DNA of 64,000 nucleotides from Pseudomonas oryzicola (GCF_014269185.2 NZ_JABWRZ020000001.1:2815001-2879000), one strand, 5' to 3'. Numbered from the stretch's first letter, positions 16,445-26,002 are shown. A program made the numbers and translations. Notes: generated from the letters alone by a model not told the origin.

Positions 16445-17407
16445 TTACTGTCTGTCATCGAGGGAATGCACCTGGGCCTGGCTGGCCGGGAGTACGGCCA
16501 GCTCGCCAAAGCGCTGTGCCGCGTCGATGTAGCGCAAGGCTGACTTGGCGTCCTTCCAGCCCACGTAGCTCATCAATGCCTTCAGTTCCCAGCCGTTGGC
16601 CGTAGCCCAGGTGGCGAAACCACGGCGCAGCGAATGACCGGTGTACAGCGCAGCCGGCACCCCGGCGCGTTCCAGCATGCGCCGCAGCAGGCCGACCAGG
16701 CTGTTGCTGTTGAGTGCGGTTTCGCTCAGGTTGCCCCAGCGGTCGAGCTTGCGGAACACCGGCCCGTGGGCGATGCCGGCCACCTCCAGCCATTGCAGGT
16801 AGGCCGTGACCGGGCACAGCGCCTTCAGCGCCGGGGTGCGGTGTTGTACGCCCAGCGCTTCCCGGTCGCCCTTGCTGCGCGGCAGGAACAGAGTGATGCC
16901 GACACCTGCCTCGGCCTGGATGTGCTCGACGCGCAGCCGCGCCAGTTCATCGCCACGAAAACCGCGCCAGAAGCCCAGCAACAGCAAGGCCGCGTCGCGG
17001 CGGGCCCGACGCAGGGCAGCCAGGTCATGCCGTTCCCGGGCGTGGCAGGCCTCCGCTTCGAAGCACTGCACGGCGGTTTGCAGGTGCTGCAGCAACAACG
17101 GCGCGGCCTGCCGGGGCGGGTTCGGGTGCAAGGTGCGGATGCCGCGCAGCACCTGGCGCACCAACGGGGCCTTGGTCGGGTCGGGGAAGCCTTGGGCAAG
17201 GTGCCATTGGCTGAGTGCAGCCAGCCGTTGGCGCAGGGTACTGACGGCGTGCTGGTCGGCGTGGTCGGCCAGATAGCGGGCGATGTGCTCGGCCGTGGCC
17301 GGGAGGAAGCCGCCCCAGTGGGTTTCGAAGTGCTCGATGGCGGCCTGGTAGCTGCGCCGGGTGTTGTCACGGGTGGCGGCGCGCAGGTAGCGCTGGATGT
17401 CGGTCAT
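16445..17407 (-). CDS. Tyrosine recombinase / phage-type integrase
   Basis: A 320-residue site-specific recombinase. Residues 1-100 are an N-terminal SAM-like core-binding domain. The catalytic domain shows R151 (FWRGFRGDELARLR), H258-x2-R261 (HSLRRG), W284 in place of the usual second His (YVGW) and the nucleophile Y293 (LRYIDAA). It belongs to the short XerC/D-like integrase group. No excisionase, phage genes or direct-repeat att sites are evident, so it may be a solitary resident recombinase. The first ATG with sense is at 17407; upstream in-frame codons run into the next gene's stop region. It abuts an AT-rich orphan gene. Confidence 0.9.
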   Translation of the reverse strand: MTDIQRYLRAATRDNTRRSYQAAIEHFETHWGGFLPATAEHIARYLADHADQHAVSTLRQRLAALSQWHLAQGFPDPTKAPLVRQVLRGIRTLHPNPPRQAAPLLLQHLQTAVQCFEAEACHARERHDLAALRRARRDAALLLLGFWRGFRGDELARLRVEHIQAEAGVGITLFLPRSKGDREALGVQHRTPALKALCPVTAYLQWLEVAGIAHGPVFRKLDRWGNLSETALNSNSLVGLLRRMLERAGVPAALYTGHSLRRGFATWATANGWELKALMSYVGWKDAKSALRYIDAAQRFGELAVLPASQAQVHSLDDRQ

Positions 17408-17483
17408 GGTGCGAGGGGCGGTTGGCGATGGACACCACAATAAACCGAAATGCCGTGCCTGTCCTGCGCTGCGGGCGCCGCCA

Positions 17484-19808
17484 TCACACGCAGGCCTTGG
17501 CCCCGCTGCGCTTGAACGGTGGGTAGTCACGCAGCTGCGTCGGCGACAACGGCCGGCTGAAATGGTAGCCCTGGGCAATATCGCAGCCGGCGAGCTTCAG
17601 GCATACCAACTGTTCGCGGGTTTCCACGCCCTCGGCTACCACTTCCAGGCCCAGGCGTTTGGCCAGGATGATGGTGGAGGACACGATCGGGCTGTCGTCA
17701 TGGCTGTTGGACAACGGCGCGATCAGCGAGCGGTCGATCTTCAGCTTGCTCAGTGGCAGTGTATGCAGGTGGGCGAAGCCGGCGTAGCCGCGGCCGAAGT
17801 CGTCCAGGCTGATGCCGAGGCCCGCACGGCGCAAGCTGTGGAGGTGCGTCAGCGCCGTGCCTTCGGCGTCAAGAATGGTGGTTTCGGTGATTTCCAGCTC
17901 CAGCCGCTGTGGGGCGATGCCGTACTGCTGCAGGGCGTCCAATAGCCGCGCGGCGAAGCCGGCCTGGCGTAGCTGCAGGACCGATACATTGACTGCCAGT
18001 CGTGTCTCGCGGCCCTGGCCGGCCCAGGCCGCCAACGCCTCGCAGGCCAGGCGCAGCACCTCCCAACCCAGCTCGATGATGAAGCCGCTGCGCTCGGCAA
18101 GGCTGATGAAGCGGTCCGGGTACAGCAAGCCGAATTCGGGGTGGTCCCAGCGTACCAAGGCTTCATAGCCCAGCACCTGCAGGGTGTCGAGGCGGATCTG
18201 CGGCTGGTAATGCAGTATGAACTGGCGTTCGGCCAAGGCGCTGCCGAAGGCCTGTTCAAGGGTGAAGGCCTGGATATCGGCCAGGTTCAGCGACGGGTCG
18301 AAGAAGCGGTACTGGGCACGCCCGGCCTGCTTGGCCGAGTACATCGCGGCATCGGCGCTGCGGATCAGGCTGTCGATGTCCTGGCCATCGCGCGGGCAGA
18401 TGCTCACGCCGACACTGGGGCTGGTGTTCACCTCCTGGCCGTCCAGGGCGTAGGTGGCCGAGAGTTTCTGCACCAGTTCGCGGACCCAGGCATTGATCTG
18501 TTCCTCGCTGCGTTCACCAGCCAGCAGCACCACGAACTCGTCGCCACCAAAGCGCGAGGCCTCGTCGCCGGGCGCCAGCAGGCGCTGGATACGCCCGGCC
18601 ACGGCCTGCAACAGCAGGTCGCCGACCTTGTGCCCCAGCGAATCGTTGATCGATTTGAAGCGGTCCATGTCGATGAACAGAATCGCCATCAGGCGCCGTT
18701 TGCCGCGCTGGCGGGTCAGCGCCTGGCCGGCCACCTCGACGAACTGGCGGCGGTTGTGCAGGCCGCTGAGGTGGTCGGTGGCGGCGGCATGGCTGCTGCG
18801 CCGGTGTTCGTCCTCGAGGCGCTCGATCAGTTGCTGGTTGACCTGCTGAGCCTGCTCCAGCGCGCGGAACGCCTCCTGGTGCTTGCGCAACAGGCGCAAG
18901 GCCCATAGCAGGCTGGCAAGGATCATCACGGTCATGCTCAGGTTCAGCCAGAATTGGCAGTTGTAAGCCAGGGTAGAAGGCGCCAGGATCTCATCCTGGC
19001 GCTGGCTGACCACCACGCTGAAACCACGCTCGGGCACGCGCCGGTACAGGCTCTGGTAAGGGGTGCCAGCTGCGTACTGGGTCAGCGTGCCTGTGTCACT
19101 GGCCTTGCCGGGCAGCCCTGGCTGCAGTGCGCCGGCGGTAACAACCACCCCGCGGGTGGCGATGCGCAGGCGTTCCTGCCCATCCTCCTGCAGCAGCCGC
19201 ACCAGCCCGCTGTGGCCCAGGTCGATGTGCTGCAGCAGCATCGCCAGATAGCCGATGTCCAACTGCACCACCAGAATAGTGTCGATGTCATGGCCGGGCA
19301 GATCGCTCAGCGGCAACACGAAGGGCAGCCTCCAGTCGGGCAGGGTGGCCGGCTGGCCGGCTGGCTGCACGCTGGGCAGAAAAGGCTTGAAACCGTAGCG
19401 GGACACGTGCCGTTGCAGCTGGTGTAACCAGGCTTCGGGCAGCTCGACAGCCTCGTCGGCATGGCTGGCCGACAGCAGCCTGCCTTGCCGGTCGTACAGG
19501 CTCATCCGCTTGAACAGCGGGTCTGCGGCGAGCAGCCTTGCCAGGATGACGTTGCCCTGGCGCAGCCTCGTCATGTCATCCTGGGCGACCCGGCCTACCG
19601 CCTGTGCGCGGTCGACCAGCTGGCGCAGGCTTTCACCGACGAGGCTGGCCAGGTTCAAGTGTTCGATAGCCTTGGCGGCCAACGCATCCTGCCTTGCGGT
19701 AATCCTTTGCGAGAGGTGCAGCCCCCAGAGGAAGACCAGGGTCGCTGCGCACAGCAGCAGGATCAACAGCCGCAGAAGGCTGGCGGATGAAAGCGAACGG
19801 CGAATCAC
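17484..19808 (-). CDS. Membrane sensor with GGDEF and EAL domains (c-di-GMP turnover)
   Basis: A protein of about 774 residues. A first membrane helix (about 10-33) is followed by a ~250-residue periplasmic sensor of the Cache/PDC type, a second helix (about 289-309), a GGDEF domain (intact GGDEF at 421-425) and an EAL domain (EAL at 549-551, with DDFGRGYAGF and EGVET conserved). Both active sites look intact. The allosteric I-site RxxD expected five residues before GGDEF reads APGD, so product inhibition is probably lost. I chose the GTG at 19808, which has GGGA upstream; a TTG 11 codons earlier (19841) has no ribosome site. The net activity cannot be judged from sequence. Confidence 0.88.
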   Translation of the reverse strand: MIRRSLSSASLLRLLILLLCAATLVFLWGLHLSQRITARQDALAAKAIEHLNLASLVGESLRQLVDRAQAVGRVAQDDMTRLRQGNVILARLLAADPLFKRMSLYDRQGRLLSASHADEAVELPEAWLHQLQRHVSRYGFKPFLPSVQPAGQPATLPDWRLPFVLPLSDLPGHDIDTILVVQLDIGYLAMLLQHIDLGHSGLVRLLQEDGQERLRIATRGVVVTAGALQPGLPGKASDTGTLTQYAAGTPYQSLYRRVPERGFSVVVSQRQDEILAPSTLAYNCQFWLNLSMTVMILASLLWALRLLRKHQEAFRALEQAQQVNQQLIERLEDEHRRSSHAAATDHLSGLHNRRQFVEVAGQALTRQRGKRRLMAILFIDMDRFKSINDSLGHKVGDLLLQAVAGRIQRLLAPGDEASRFGGDEFVVLLAGERSEEQINAWVRELVQKLSATYALDGQEVNTSPSVGVSICPRDGQDIDSLIRSADAAMYSAKQAGRAQYRFFDPSLNLADIQAFTLEQAFGSALAERQFILHYQPQIRLDTLQVLGYEALVRWDHPEFGLLYPDRFISLAERSGFIIELGWEVLRLACEALAAWAGQGRETRLAVNVSVLQLRQAGFAARLLDALQQYGIAPQRLELEITETTILDAEGTALTHLHSLRRAGLGISLDDFGRGYAGFAHLHTLPLSKLKIDRSLIAPLSNSHDDSPIVSSTIILAKRLGLEVVAEGVETREQLVCLKLAGCDIAQGYHFSRPLSPTQLRDYPPFKRSGAKACV

Positions 19809-19841
19809 TGCTGATAGATCCCGACCCTGGGTAATGGTCAA

Positions 19842-20177
19842 AAAATACGACAGTAAGGTGACAGCCTCATGACTGATGGCTAATTGCCTTTAAGGATTTC
19901 CCTTCTACGATGGCCATCAAGCGCCTGGCGACAGGCTGCTGCTTCACGTCAAGTCTTCCTGGGAACCAACTACCCAACACCGACCTGCTTTGGTGCGCCC
20001 GCGCCTCGAATAAAGTCATCGAGCACACTTTCGATTGGTGTTTTCTGCGCTTGAATGTTCAATATGCACATAGCCCGTTGTGCCATGCGCCCGTTACGAG
20101 CGTCTTCTCCCACTGGGTGAAAGTCGGCCTGCATCTTGCTCTCCCTGTTCCCGACCTACAACCTGGAGCCCCGTGCA
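19842..20177. other. Divergent promoter region between the c-di-GMP gene and codB
   Basis: About 340 bases without a convincing gene. It must hold the divergent promoters. A small palindrome TTGAA-TG-TTCAA at 20051-20062, 116 bases before codB, is a candidate operator for the PucR-type regulator encoded in the same operon, but there is no direct evidence. One open frame crosses the region but lacks a ribosome site and runs into codB in another frame. Confidence 0.4.
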
Positions 20178-21443
20178 ATGAGCTCATCCAGCGAATTCCC
20201 GCTCAGCGAAGCCCCGCAGTCCGCCCGCAAGGGCTTGCTGCCGATCGCGATGGTCCTGTTCAGCTTCACCTTCTTTACCGGCACGATGTTCGCCGGCGGC
20301 AAGCTGGGCATGGCCTTCAACTTTGTCGACATGTTGTGGGTGGCGGCCATCGGCAACAGCCTGCTGGCCCTGTATGCCGCAGCGCTCGCGTTCATCGCCT
20401 CGCGCAGCGGGTTGAACACCGTGTTGATGGGGCGTTTCTGTTTCGGTGAAGCCGGTAGCCGGCTCTCCGATTTCCTGCTGGGGTTCGCCGAACTGGGCTG
20501 GTACGCCTGGGGCACGGCCACGGTAGCCATCGTGCTGGTCAGGCTGCTGGGGCTGGCGGAAGGCTTCGGCATGCCGTTGATGGTACTGTTCGGCCTGGGC
20601 TTCAGCCTGACAGCCATCATTGGTTTCAAGGGGCTGGATGTACTGTCCCGGGTGTCGGTGCCGTTGATGTTCGCGCTGCTGCTGGTGTCGATGTACATCG
20701 CTACCCGCGATGCCGGGGGGGTTGCCGGCCTGGCCGCCGTGGTGCCGCATGAGGCGATGACCTTTTCAGCTGCGGTAACCATGGTCTTCGGTACCTTCGC
20801 CAGTGGTGCCACCCAGGCGACCAATTGGACACGGCTGGCGCGTAGCGGCCGGGTGGCGGTGATTGCCAGCGTGGTGGCCTTCCTGCTCGGCAACGGCCTG
20901 ATGGTGGTGGCCGGGGCCTGGTGCGCAATGGTTTACCAGCAGGCCGATATCGTCGAGGTAATGATGCTGCAAGGGCTGTCGTTCGCGGCGGTGGTCATGC
21001 TCTGCCTGAACCTGTGGACGATCCAGGGGCCGACCATCTACAACGTGTCGGCGGCCGCCTGTCACCTGCTGCGCAGCGAGCGCCGACGTACCGCAACGCT
21101 GGTGGCCGCCGGCGTCGGGATTGTGCTGGCGATCGGCGGCATGTACGAGTTGCTGATCCCGTTCCTGGTGTTGCTGGGCTCGATCATTCCGCCGCTGGGT
21201 GGGGTAATCATGGCCGACTTCTGGTACCGCCACCGCGGCAGGTTCCCGCTACTGGGCACGGCACGCCTGCCACGCTACAACCTGACCGGGCTGTTTGCCT
21301 ATGCCGTGGGCGCGCTGCTGGCCTGCGCCTCGCCGTGGATCGCCCCGCTGGTAGGCATCGGCGCTTCGGCGCTGTGCTACATCGCCTGCGTCGAACTGGG
21401 CGCACGGCGCCGCGCGCCTGGCCAGGCAGGCGTCGAGCCGTGA
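20178..21443 (+). CDS. codB: Cytosine permease
   Basis: A 421-residue inner-membrane transporter of the nucleobase:cation symporter-1 family (PF02133), with about twelve hydrophobic segments. Conserved features include the early FTGTMFAGGKLG segment and GTFASGATQATNWTRLAR in the middle. The downstream cytosine deaminase gene supports cytosine as substrate. The ATG at 20178 has GGAG about 10 bases upstream; an earlier in-frame TTG 14 codons before it lacks one. Its stop overlaps the start of the regulator gene (GTGA), so transporter and regulator are translationally coupled. Confidence 0.9.
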   Translation: MSSSSEFPLSEAPQSARKGLLPIAMVLFSFTFFTGTMFAGGKLGMAFNFVDMLWVAAIGNSLLALYAAALAFIASRSGLNTVLMGRFCFGEAGSRLSDFLLGFAELGWYAWGTATVAIVLVRLLGLAEGFGMPLMVLFGLGFSLTAIIGFKGLDVLSRVSVPLMFALLLVSMYIATRDAGGVAGLAAVVPHEAMTFSAAVTMVFGTFASGATQATNWTRLARSGRVAVIASVVAFLLGNGLMVVAGAWCAMVYQQADIVEVMMLQGLSFAAVVMLCLNLWTIQGPTIYNVSAAACHLLRSERRRTATLVAAGVGIVLAIGGMYELLIPFLVLLGSIIPPLGGVIMADFWYRHRGRFPLLGTARLPRYNLTGLFAYAVGALLACASPWIAPLVGIGASALCYIACVELGARRRAPGQAGVEP

Positions 21444-22657
21444 GCCTGGCGCTGGAGGAGATCCTGCAGTTGCCCGGCCTGCACGAACTGAGCGTGCGGG
21501 CCGGGGCACGCAGCCTGCACCGCCGGGTGCGCTGGCCGTACGTGGCAGAAAACGAAGGCATCGCCGAATGGGTGATGGGTGGCGAGCTGGTGTTTGTGAC
21601 CGGCATAAACCACCCACGCGGCGAGGCCAACCTGCTGAGCCTGATAGAGGATGGCGCTGCCGTGGGTATTGCCGGCATGGTGATCCTCACCGGCGACAGC
21701 TTCATCCAGGTCATCCCGCCAGCCGTTATCGCCCGTGCCGAGCAACTGGGCCTGCCGCTGATCGAGCAACCGTATGCGCTGAAGATGGTGGTGGTTACCC
21801 ACCTGATCGGCACGGCGCTGGTGCAGACGAGCCAGGCCCGCCGCTCGCGCAACGACATACTGGGCCAGCTCCTTACCGGGGACTATCCGAGCCTGGCGAT
21901 TGCCCGACAGCGGGCTGCGCACCTGCAATTGGTCCTGGATGAGCCACGGCGCCTGCTGGCTTTGCGCCTGACAGGTGTGGATGACGTGTTCGAGCAACAC
22001 GGCCTGGTAGTGGGTGAGCGTACCTGGCAGGCTACCCGCCAGGCCTTGGAAGACCAGCTCGAAGCATGGTGCCGTCAACATCCGGGCAGTGTCACCGCGC
22101 AATTGCCCGGCGACCTGTTCGTGGTGCTACTGACCGACACCCGCGATCTGCACGAGGCATTGGCTGCCCTGTACCGGCAGTTGCAGGCCGCAACCGGCGA
22201 ACTGCAGCTGTACATGGGCCTGTCGGGCCTTGCCGACGACTGCGCGCACTACCGCCAGGCCCTCAACGAGGCGCGGCAGGCGCTGGATGTAGCGCGGCAC
22301 TTGCGTCCGGCCAACGGCTACTGCAACTTCAGCGAACTGGGTGTCCTGCGCCTGCTACAAGGTATTTTCGACCGCACGCTGATCGACGATTTCGTCAGCC
22401 GCACCCTCGGCCCGCTGCTCAGCCCCGGGCGCAAGCACGCCCATGCGCTGGTGCACACCCTGGATGCGCTGCTCATGGAAAACGGCAACGGCTTCAAGGC
22501 CGCACAGCGCCTGGGGCTGCACCGCAATACCGTCAATCAGCGCATCCTGCGCATCGAACAACTCAGCGGGCAGTCTCTCGACGACCCGCTTTTTCGCATG
22601 AATGCTTCCGTCGCCCTGTTGATATGGCGCATGAGCGAAGACCACGGCAAGGAGTAA
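21440..22657 (+). CDS. PucR-family transcriptional regulator of the cytosine operon
   Basis: A 405-residue regulator. Residues about 1-120 are the PucR N-terminal domain (PF07905) often found in purine-catabolism regulators. The middle is a GGDEF-like CdaR segment, and the C-terminal ~60 residues form the PucR-type helix-turn-helix (GFKAAQRLGLHRNTVNQRIL). The start is a GTG overlapping the codB stop by four bases. codA follows after 4 bases, so it is sandwiched inside a codB-regulator-codA operon. It probably senses cytosine or a related pyrimidine and activates its own operon. That ligand is inferred. Confidence 0.88.
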   Translation: MSLALEEILQLPGLHELSVRAGARSLHRRVRWPYVAENEGIAEWVMGGELVFVTGINHPRGEANLLSLIEDGAAVGIAGMVILTGDSFIQVIPPAVIARAEQLGLPLIEQPYALKMVVVTHLIGTALVQTSQARRSRNDILGQLLTGDYPSLAIARQRAAHLQLVLDEPRRLLALRLTGVDDVFEQHGLVVGERTWQATRQALEDQLEAWCRQHPGSVTAQLPGDLFVVLLTDTRDLHEALAALYRQLQAATGELQLYMGLSGLADDCAHYRQALNEARQALDVARHLRPANGYCNFSELGVLRLLQGIFDRTLIDDFVSRTLGPLLSPGRKHAHALVHTLDALLMENGNGFKAAQRLGLHRNTVNQRILRIEQLSGQSLDDPLFRMNASVALLIWRMSEDHGKE

Positions 22658-22661
22658 CAAG

Positions 22662-23903
22662 ATGAACATTATCAACGCACGCCTGCGCGGCAAGCCTGGG
22701 CTGTTCCGCATCGAACTGAACGGCGAGCGCATTGCCGCCATCGTGCCCCAGGCCCAGGTGATGGCGCCCAGCGCCGTGGGAGACCTGGATGCCGGGCAGA
22801 ACCTGGTGGTAGCACCTTTCGTCGAACCGCACATTCATCTCGATGCCACGCTGACCGCTGGCGAACCGAAGTGGAACATGAGCGGCACCCTGTTCGAAGG
22901 CATCGAGCGCTGGGCCGAGCGCAAGGAGATCACCACCCACGCCGACATCAAGACCCGTGCGAAAAAGACCATCGACATGCTGGTGGAGCATGGCATCCAG
23001 CATGTACGCACCCACGTCGATGTTACCGACCCGACCCTCACCGCGCTCAAGGCCATGGTCGAGGTGCGCGACGAAGTGCGTCACCTGATCGACCTGCAGA
23101 TCGTCGCGTTCCCCCAGGAAGGCATCGAGTCGTATGCCAACGGCCGGGCGCTGATGACCGAGGCGGTGGCCATCGGCGCCGACGTGGTTGGCGGCATTCC
23201 GCATTTCGAGAACACCCGCGACCAGGGCGTTGCATCGGTGAAGTTCCTGATGGACCTGGCCGAGCGCACCGGTTGCCTGGTGGACGTGCATTGCGACGAA
23301 ACCGACGACCCACTGTCGCGCTTCCTTGAAGTGCTGGCCGAAGAGGCCCGGGTGCGCGGCATGGGCCCCCGGGTTACCGCCAGCCACACGGTGGCCATGG
23401 GCTCCTACGACAATGCCTACTGCTACAAGCTGTTTCGCCTGCTGAAACTGTCGGGTATCAACTTCGTGTCCTGCCCGACCGAGAGCATTCACCTGCAAGG
23501 GCGTTTCGACAACTATCCGAAACGCCGTGGTGTCACCCGCGTGGCCGAGATCGACCGTGCGGGGATGAACGTGTGCTTTGGCCAGGACTCGATCGTCGAC
23601 CCTTGGTACCCACTGGGCAATGGCAACATTCTGCGCATTCTCGAAGCCGGCCTGCACATCTGCCACATGCTCGGTTATGAGGACTTGCAGCGCTGCCTGG
23701 ACCTGATCACCGACAACAGCGCCCGGACCCTGAACCTGGGGGAGGGCTACGGCATCGAGGTGGGGCGGCCGGCGAACCTGTTGCTGCTGTCGGCGCCGGA
23801 TGATTACGAGTTGGTGCGCAGCCAGGGGCATGCGCTGGTGTCTGTACGGCACGGCAAGGTGCTGATGCAGCGGACACCGGCGCAAGTACAGCGCTTTACC
23901 TGA
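22662..23903 (+). CDS. codA: Cytosine deaminase
   Basis: A 413-residue amidohydrolase that deaminates cytosine to uracil and ammonia. The metal-binding and catalytic motifs of CodA are present: H57-x-H59 (PHIHLD), HCDETDD with the proton-shuttling Glu, SHTVAMG with a metal His, and GQDSIVDPW with the metal Asp. The ribosome site AAGGAG lies 8 bases before the ATG. It is the third gene of the codB-pucR-codA operon, supplying nitrogen or uracil from salvaged cytosine. It converges on the next gene, sharing a hairpin over both stops. Confidence 0.95.
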   Translation: MNIINARLRGKPGLFRIELNGERIAAIVPQAQVMAPSAVGDLDAGQNLVVAPFVEPHIHLDATLTAGEPKWNMSGTLFEGIERWAERKEITTHADIKTRAKKTIDMLVEHGIQHVRTHVDVTDPTLTALKAMVEVRDEVRHLIDLQIVAFPQEGIESYANGRALMTEAVAIGADVVGGIPHFENTRDQGVASVKFLMDLAERTGCLVDVHCDETDDPLSRFLEVLAEEARVRGMGPRVTASHTVAMGSYDNAYCYKLFRLLKLSGINFVSCPTESIHLQGRFDNYPKRRGVTRVAEIDRAGMNVCFGQDSIVDPWYPLGNGNILRILEAGLHICHMLGYEDLQRCLDLITDNSARTLNLGEGYGIEVGRPANLLLLSAPDDYELVRSQGHALVSVRHGKVLMQRTPAQVQRFT

Positions 23904-23920
23904 GGTGGCATGGCCTCAGG
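23899..23920. terminator. Hairpin spanning two convergent stop codons
   Basis: CCTGAGG (23899-23905) and CCTCAGG (23914-23920) form a 7-bp stem with an 8-base loop. The hairpin covers the codA stop and the stop of the opposing gene. It is a plausible bidirectional terminator, but it has no T-tract. Confidence 0.55.
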
Positions 23921-24863
23921 CGGTCATCGCAGCCAGGGCACAGCTTGAGATCTGCGCATCCTGTACCGCCACACCGGTGAGGTCGGCCAGGGTGATCTGT
24001 GCGGCGTGCTCCCGCCCATGGGCACCGCTGGCCAGCAACGTACCCAGTTCGATCAGTTGCTTCGTGTCGATCTGGCCGCTGCTCAAGGCGTGGGCAACCT
24101 CGCCGTACTGGCTGCACTGGGCGACCGAATCGACGATGATGCGGTCGGCCCTGGCCACCAGCGCCGGGTCCAGCTCCTGCTTGCCGGGCGCATCGGCACC
24201 GACAGCGGTAATGTGCGTGCCAGGCCGGACCCACTCGCTGAGCAACAGCGGCTGGCGGGAAGGGGTCGTACAGACAATCAGGTTGGCCGCCGCCGCGACC
24301 TCGGCGGCGTCATGCGTGATGCGCACCTCATAACCCAATGCGCGGGCAAACGCACGGTAGGCAGCCAGCTCGCTGTCCTGGCGGCCCCAGACCATGACCT
24401 GACGGCAATCGGTGATGGCGCCCAGCTGTTCAAGCTGCATCCTGGCCTGCATGCCCGTGCCCAGTATGCCGATCGCACTGACCCGCGGCGGTGCCAGCAA
24501 CCGTGCGGCAATACGCCCCGCAAGGGCCGTGCGCATGCCGGTCAGCCAACCCTCGTCATGCAGCAGCGCCAAGGGCTGCCCGGTGTGCGCAGACAGCACC
24601 AGCATCAAGCCATCGTTGCTCGGCAGGCCTTTGCCTGGGTTGTCATAGAAACCGGTCGAGAGTTTGACAGTGAAGGTGGCGCTGCCCTCTATATAGGCCG
24701 ACTTGATGCAGCAGTCGCCGTTGGCCCCGGGGAAGGCAAAGCCCTGGACCGGTGGTACTTGTGCCTTGCCTGCGGAGAAGGCGATGAAGCCTTGTTCCAG
24801 GCAACGCAGCGCAACCTCGGGGTCGAGGCTGGCAACGATCTGCGCTTTGCTGAAGAGCCTCAC
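23916..24863 (-). CDS. Ornithine cyclodeaminase/mu-crystallin family imine reductase
   Basis: A 315-residue member of PF02423. The NAD(P)-binding motif GILGTGMQAR and the catalytic region VGADAPGKQELD are conserved. Family members include ornithine cyclodeaminase, alanine dehydrogenase, pyrroline-2-carboxylate reductase, EutC and iminosuccinate reductase BhcD. The start is a GTG that overlaps the stop of the dehydratase gene (GTGA), so the two are translationally coupled. Pairing with a threonine-dehydratase-like enzyme is the arrangement of EutB-EutC and BhcB-BhcD. I therefore favour reduction of an imino acid made by the partner over true ornithine cyclodeamination. The substrate is not proven. 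Confidence 0.85.
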   Translation of the reverse strand: MRLFSKAQIVASLDPEVALRCLEQGFIAFSAGKAQVPPVQGFAFPGANGDCCIKSAYIEGSATFTVKLSTGFYDNPGKGLPSNDGLMLVLSAHTGQPLALLHDEGWLTGMRTALAGRIAARLLAPPRVSAIGILGTGMQARMQLEQLGAITDCRQVMVWGRQDSELAAYRAFARALGYEVRITHDAAEVAAAANLIVCTTPSRQPLLLSEWVRPGTHITAVGADAPGKQELDPALVARADRIIVDSVAQCSQYGEVAHALSSGQIDTKQLIELGTLLASGAHGREHAAQITLADLTGVAVQDAQISSCALAAMTA

Positions 24864-25861
24864 TTGACTGCCCCCAGGAACTCGTCCAGCAGGATATTGC
24901 GGCCACACAGGATTACCGCGACGCGCTTGCCGCAGTAGCGCGCGGCCAGCTTTTGCATACCGGCGACCGCAACAGCTGCGGCGCCTTCGATGATCCAGCG
25001 TTCACTGCTGGCGACATCGCGCATGCCGGCCTTGATTTCCTCTTCGCTGACCAGCACGGTGTCGGTCAGCAACGCTTGGCACAGCGGGAAGGTGATGCTG
25101 CCAGGCTCGACACCACCGGCAGTGCCATCGGACAGTGTGTCGGTGGCATCCACGTTGATGATCTTGCCAGCTTTGAGCGACTGCTGCAGCGCTGGGTCAT
25201 TGGCAGGCCAGCAACCGATGATATCGGTACCCGGCTTGAGCACCCGCAGGGCCGCGGCAATACCGGAAATCATTCCACCACCGCCGACCGCAACGAAAAC
25301 GGCGTCCAGATCCGGCGCCTGTTCGAACAGTTCGAAGCCGATGGTGCCTTGTCCTGCGATGACCTGCGGGTCGTTGTAGGGTGATACGAATGGCTTGCCC
25401 TGGAGCTGAGCCTGCCTGGCAGCCTCCAGTTCGGCACCCAACGGGTCGGTAGGCAAGCCGATCACCTCCGCGCCGAGCGCGCGCATGGCCTGTACTTTGT
25501 AGGCAGAAGCGCCATTGCTGGTGTACACGGTGACCGGCACCCCAGCGCCTTTACCTGCCAGTGCCAGCGCCTGCCCGTGGTTGCCGGAAGAAGCGGCAAT
25601 CACCCCTTGGGAACGCTGCTCGGCCGGCAACAGGCGAATCTTGTTGCTGGCCCCACGGAACTTGAACGAGCCCGTGTGTTGCAAATGCTCGCACTTGAGC
25701 AGCACCTGACAGCCAGTCATTGCCGACAGCCGGGCACTGTAGGTCAGCGGCGTGATGCTGACGGCTGGACGTAGCGCCACATGGGCATCCTCGATCGCCT
25801 GGTACAACGTGTCGAGGTAAGCGGCGTCGACGCCGGTGGGCGAACCTGTGGCGGTGGACAT
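24860..25861 (-). CDS. PLP-dependent threonine/hydroxy-amino-acid dehydratase
   Basis: A 333-residue fold-type II PLP enzyme. The cofactor lysine is K67 in GSFKFRGA, the SSGNHGQA loop is conserved, and the phosphate loop is VGGGGM. It lacks the regulatory ACT-like domain of biosynthetic IlvA (about 500 residues). Its length fits catabolic threonine dehydratase, threo-3-hydroxyaspartate ammonia-lyase, EutB and BhcB. AGGAG lies 7 bases before the ATG. It is cotranscribed with the ornithine-cyclodeaminase-like gene and lies 141 bases downstream of a YheO/DauR-type regulator on the same strand. Confidence 0.87.
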   Translation of the reverse strand: MSTATGSPTGVDAAYLDTLYQAIEDAHVALRPAVSITPLTYSARLSAMTGCQVLLKCEHLQHTGSFKFRGASNKIRLLPAEQRSQGVIAASSGNHGQALALAGKGAGVPVTVYTSNGASAYKVQAMRALGAEVIGLPTDPLGAELEAARQAQLQGKPFVSPYNDPQVIAGQGTIGFELFEQAPDLDAVFVAVGGGGMISGIAAALRVLKPGTDIIGCWPANDPALQQSLKAGKIINVDATDTLSDGTAGGVEPGSITFPLCQALLTDTVLVSEEEIKAGMRDVASSERWIIEGAAAVAVAGMQKLAARYCGKRVAVILCGRNILLDEFLGAVK

Positions 25862-26002
25862 GACTGCACTCCTGAGTGAATGTAGAAACCACGTCCACGA
25901 TAGACATTTAGTCCACGCATGACAAGAGGGCGAGCGTGAACGGGCGCGCCACTGCCTGGCTCACCAACGTTCTGGAACAAAAGGGAAGGGGTTGCCTGCC
26001 GC

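Noticed and set aside
19910..20449. Possible gene in the spacer ahead of codB.
   Set aside because: It has no ribosome site, overlaps codB in another frame for about 270 bases, and its translated sequence has no recognisable character.
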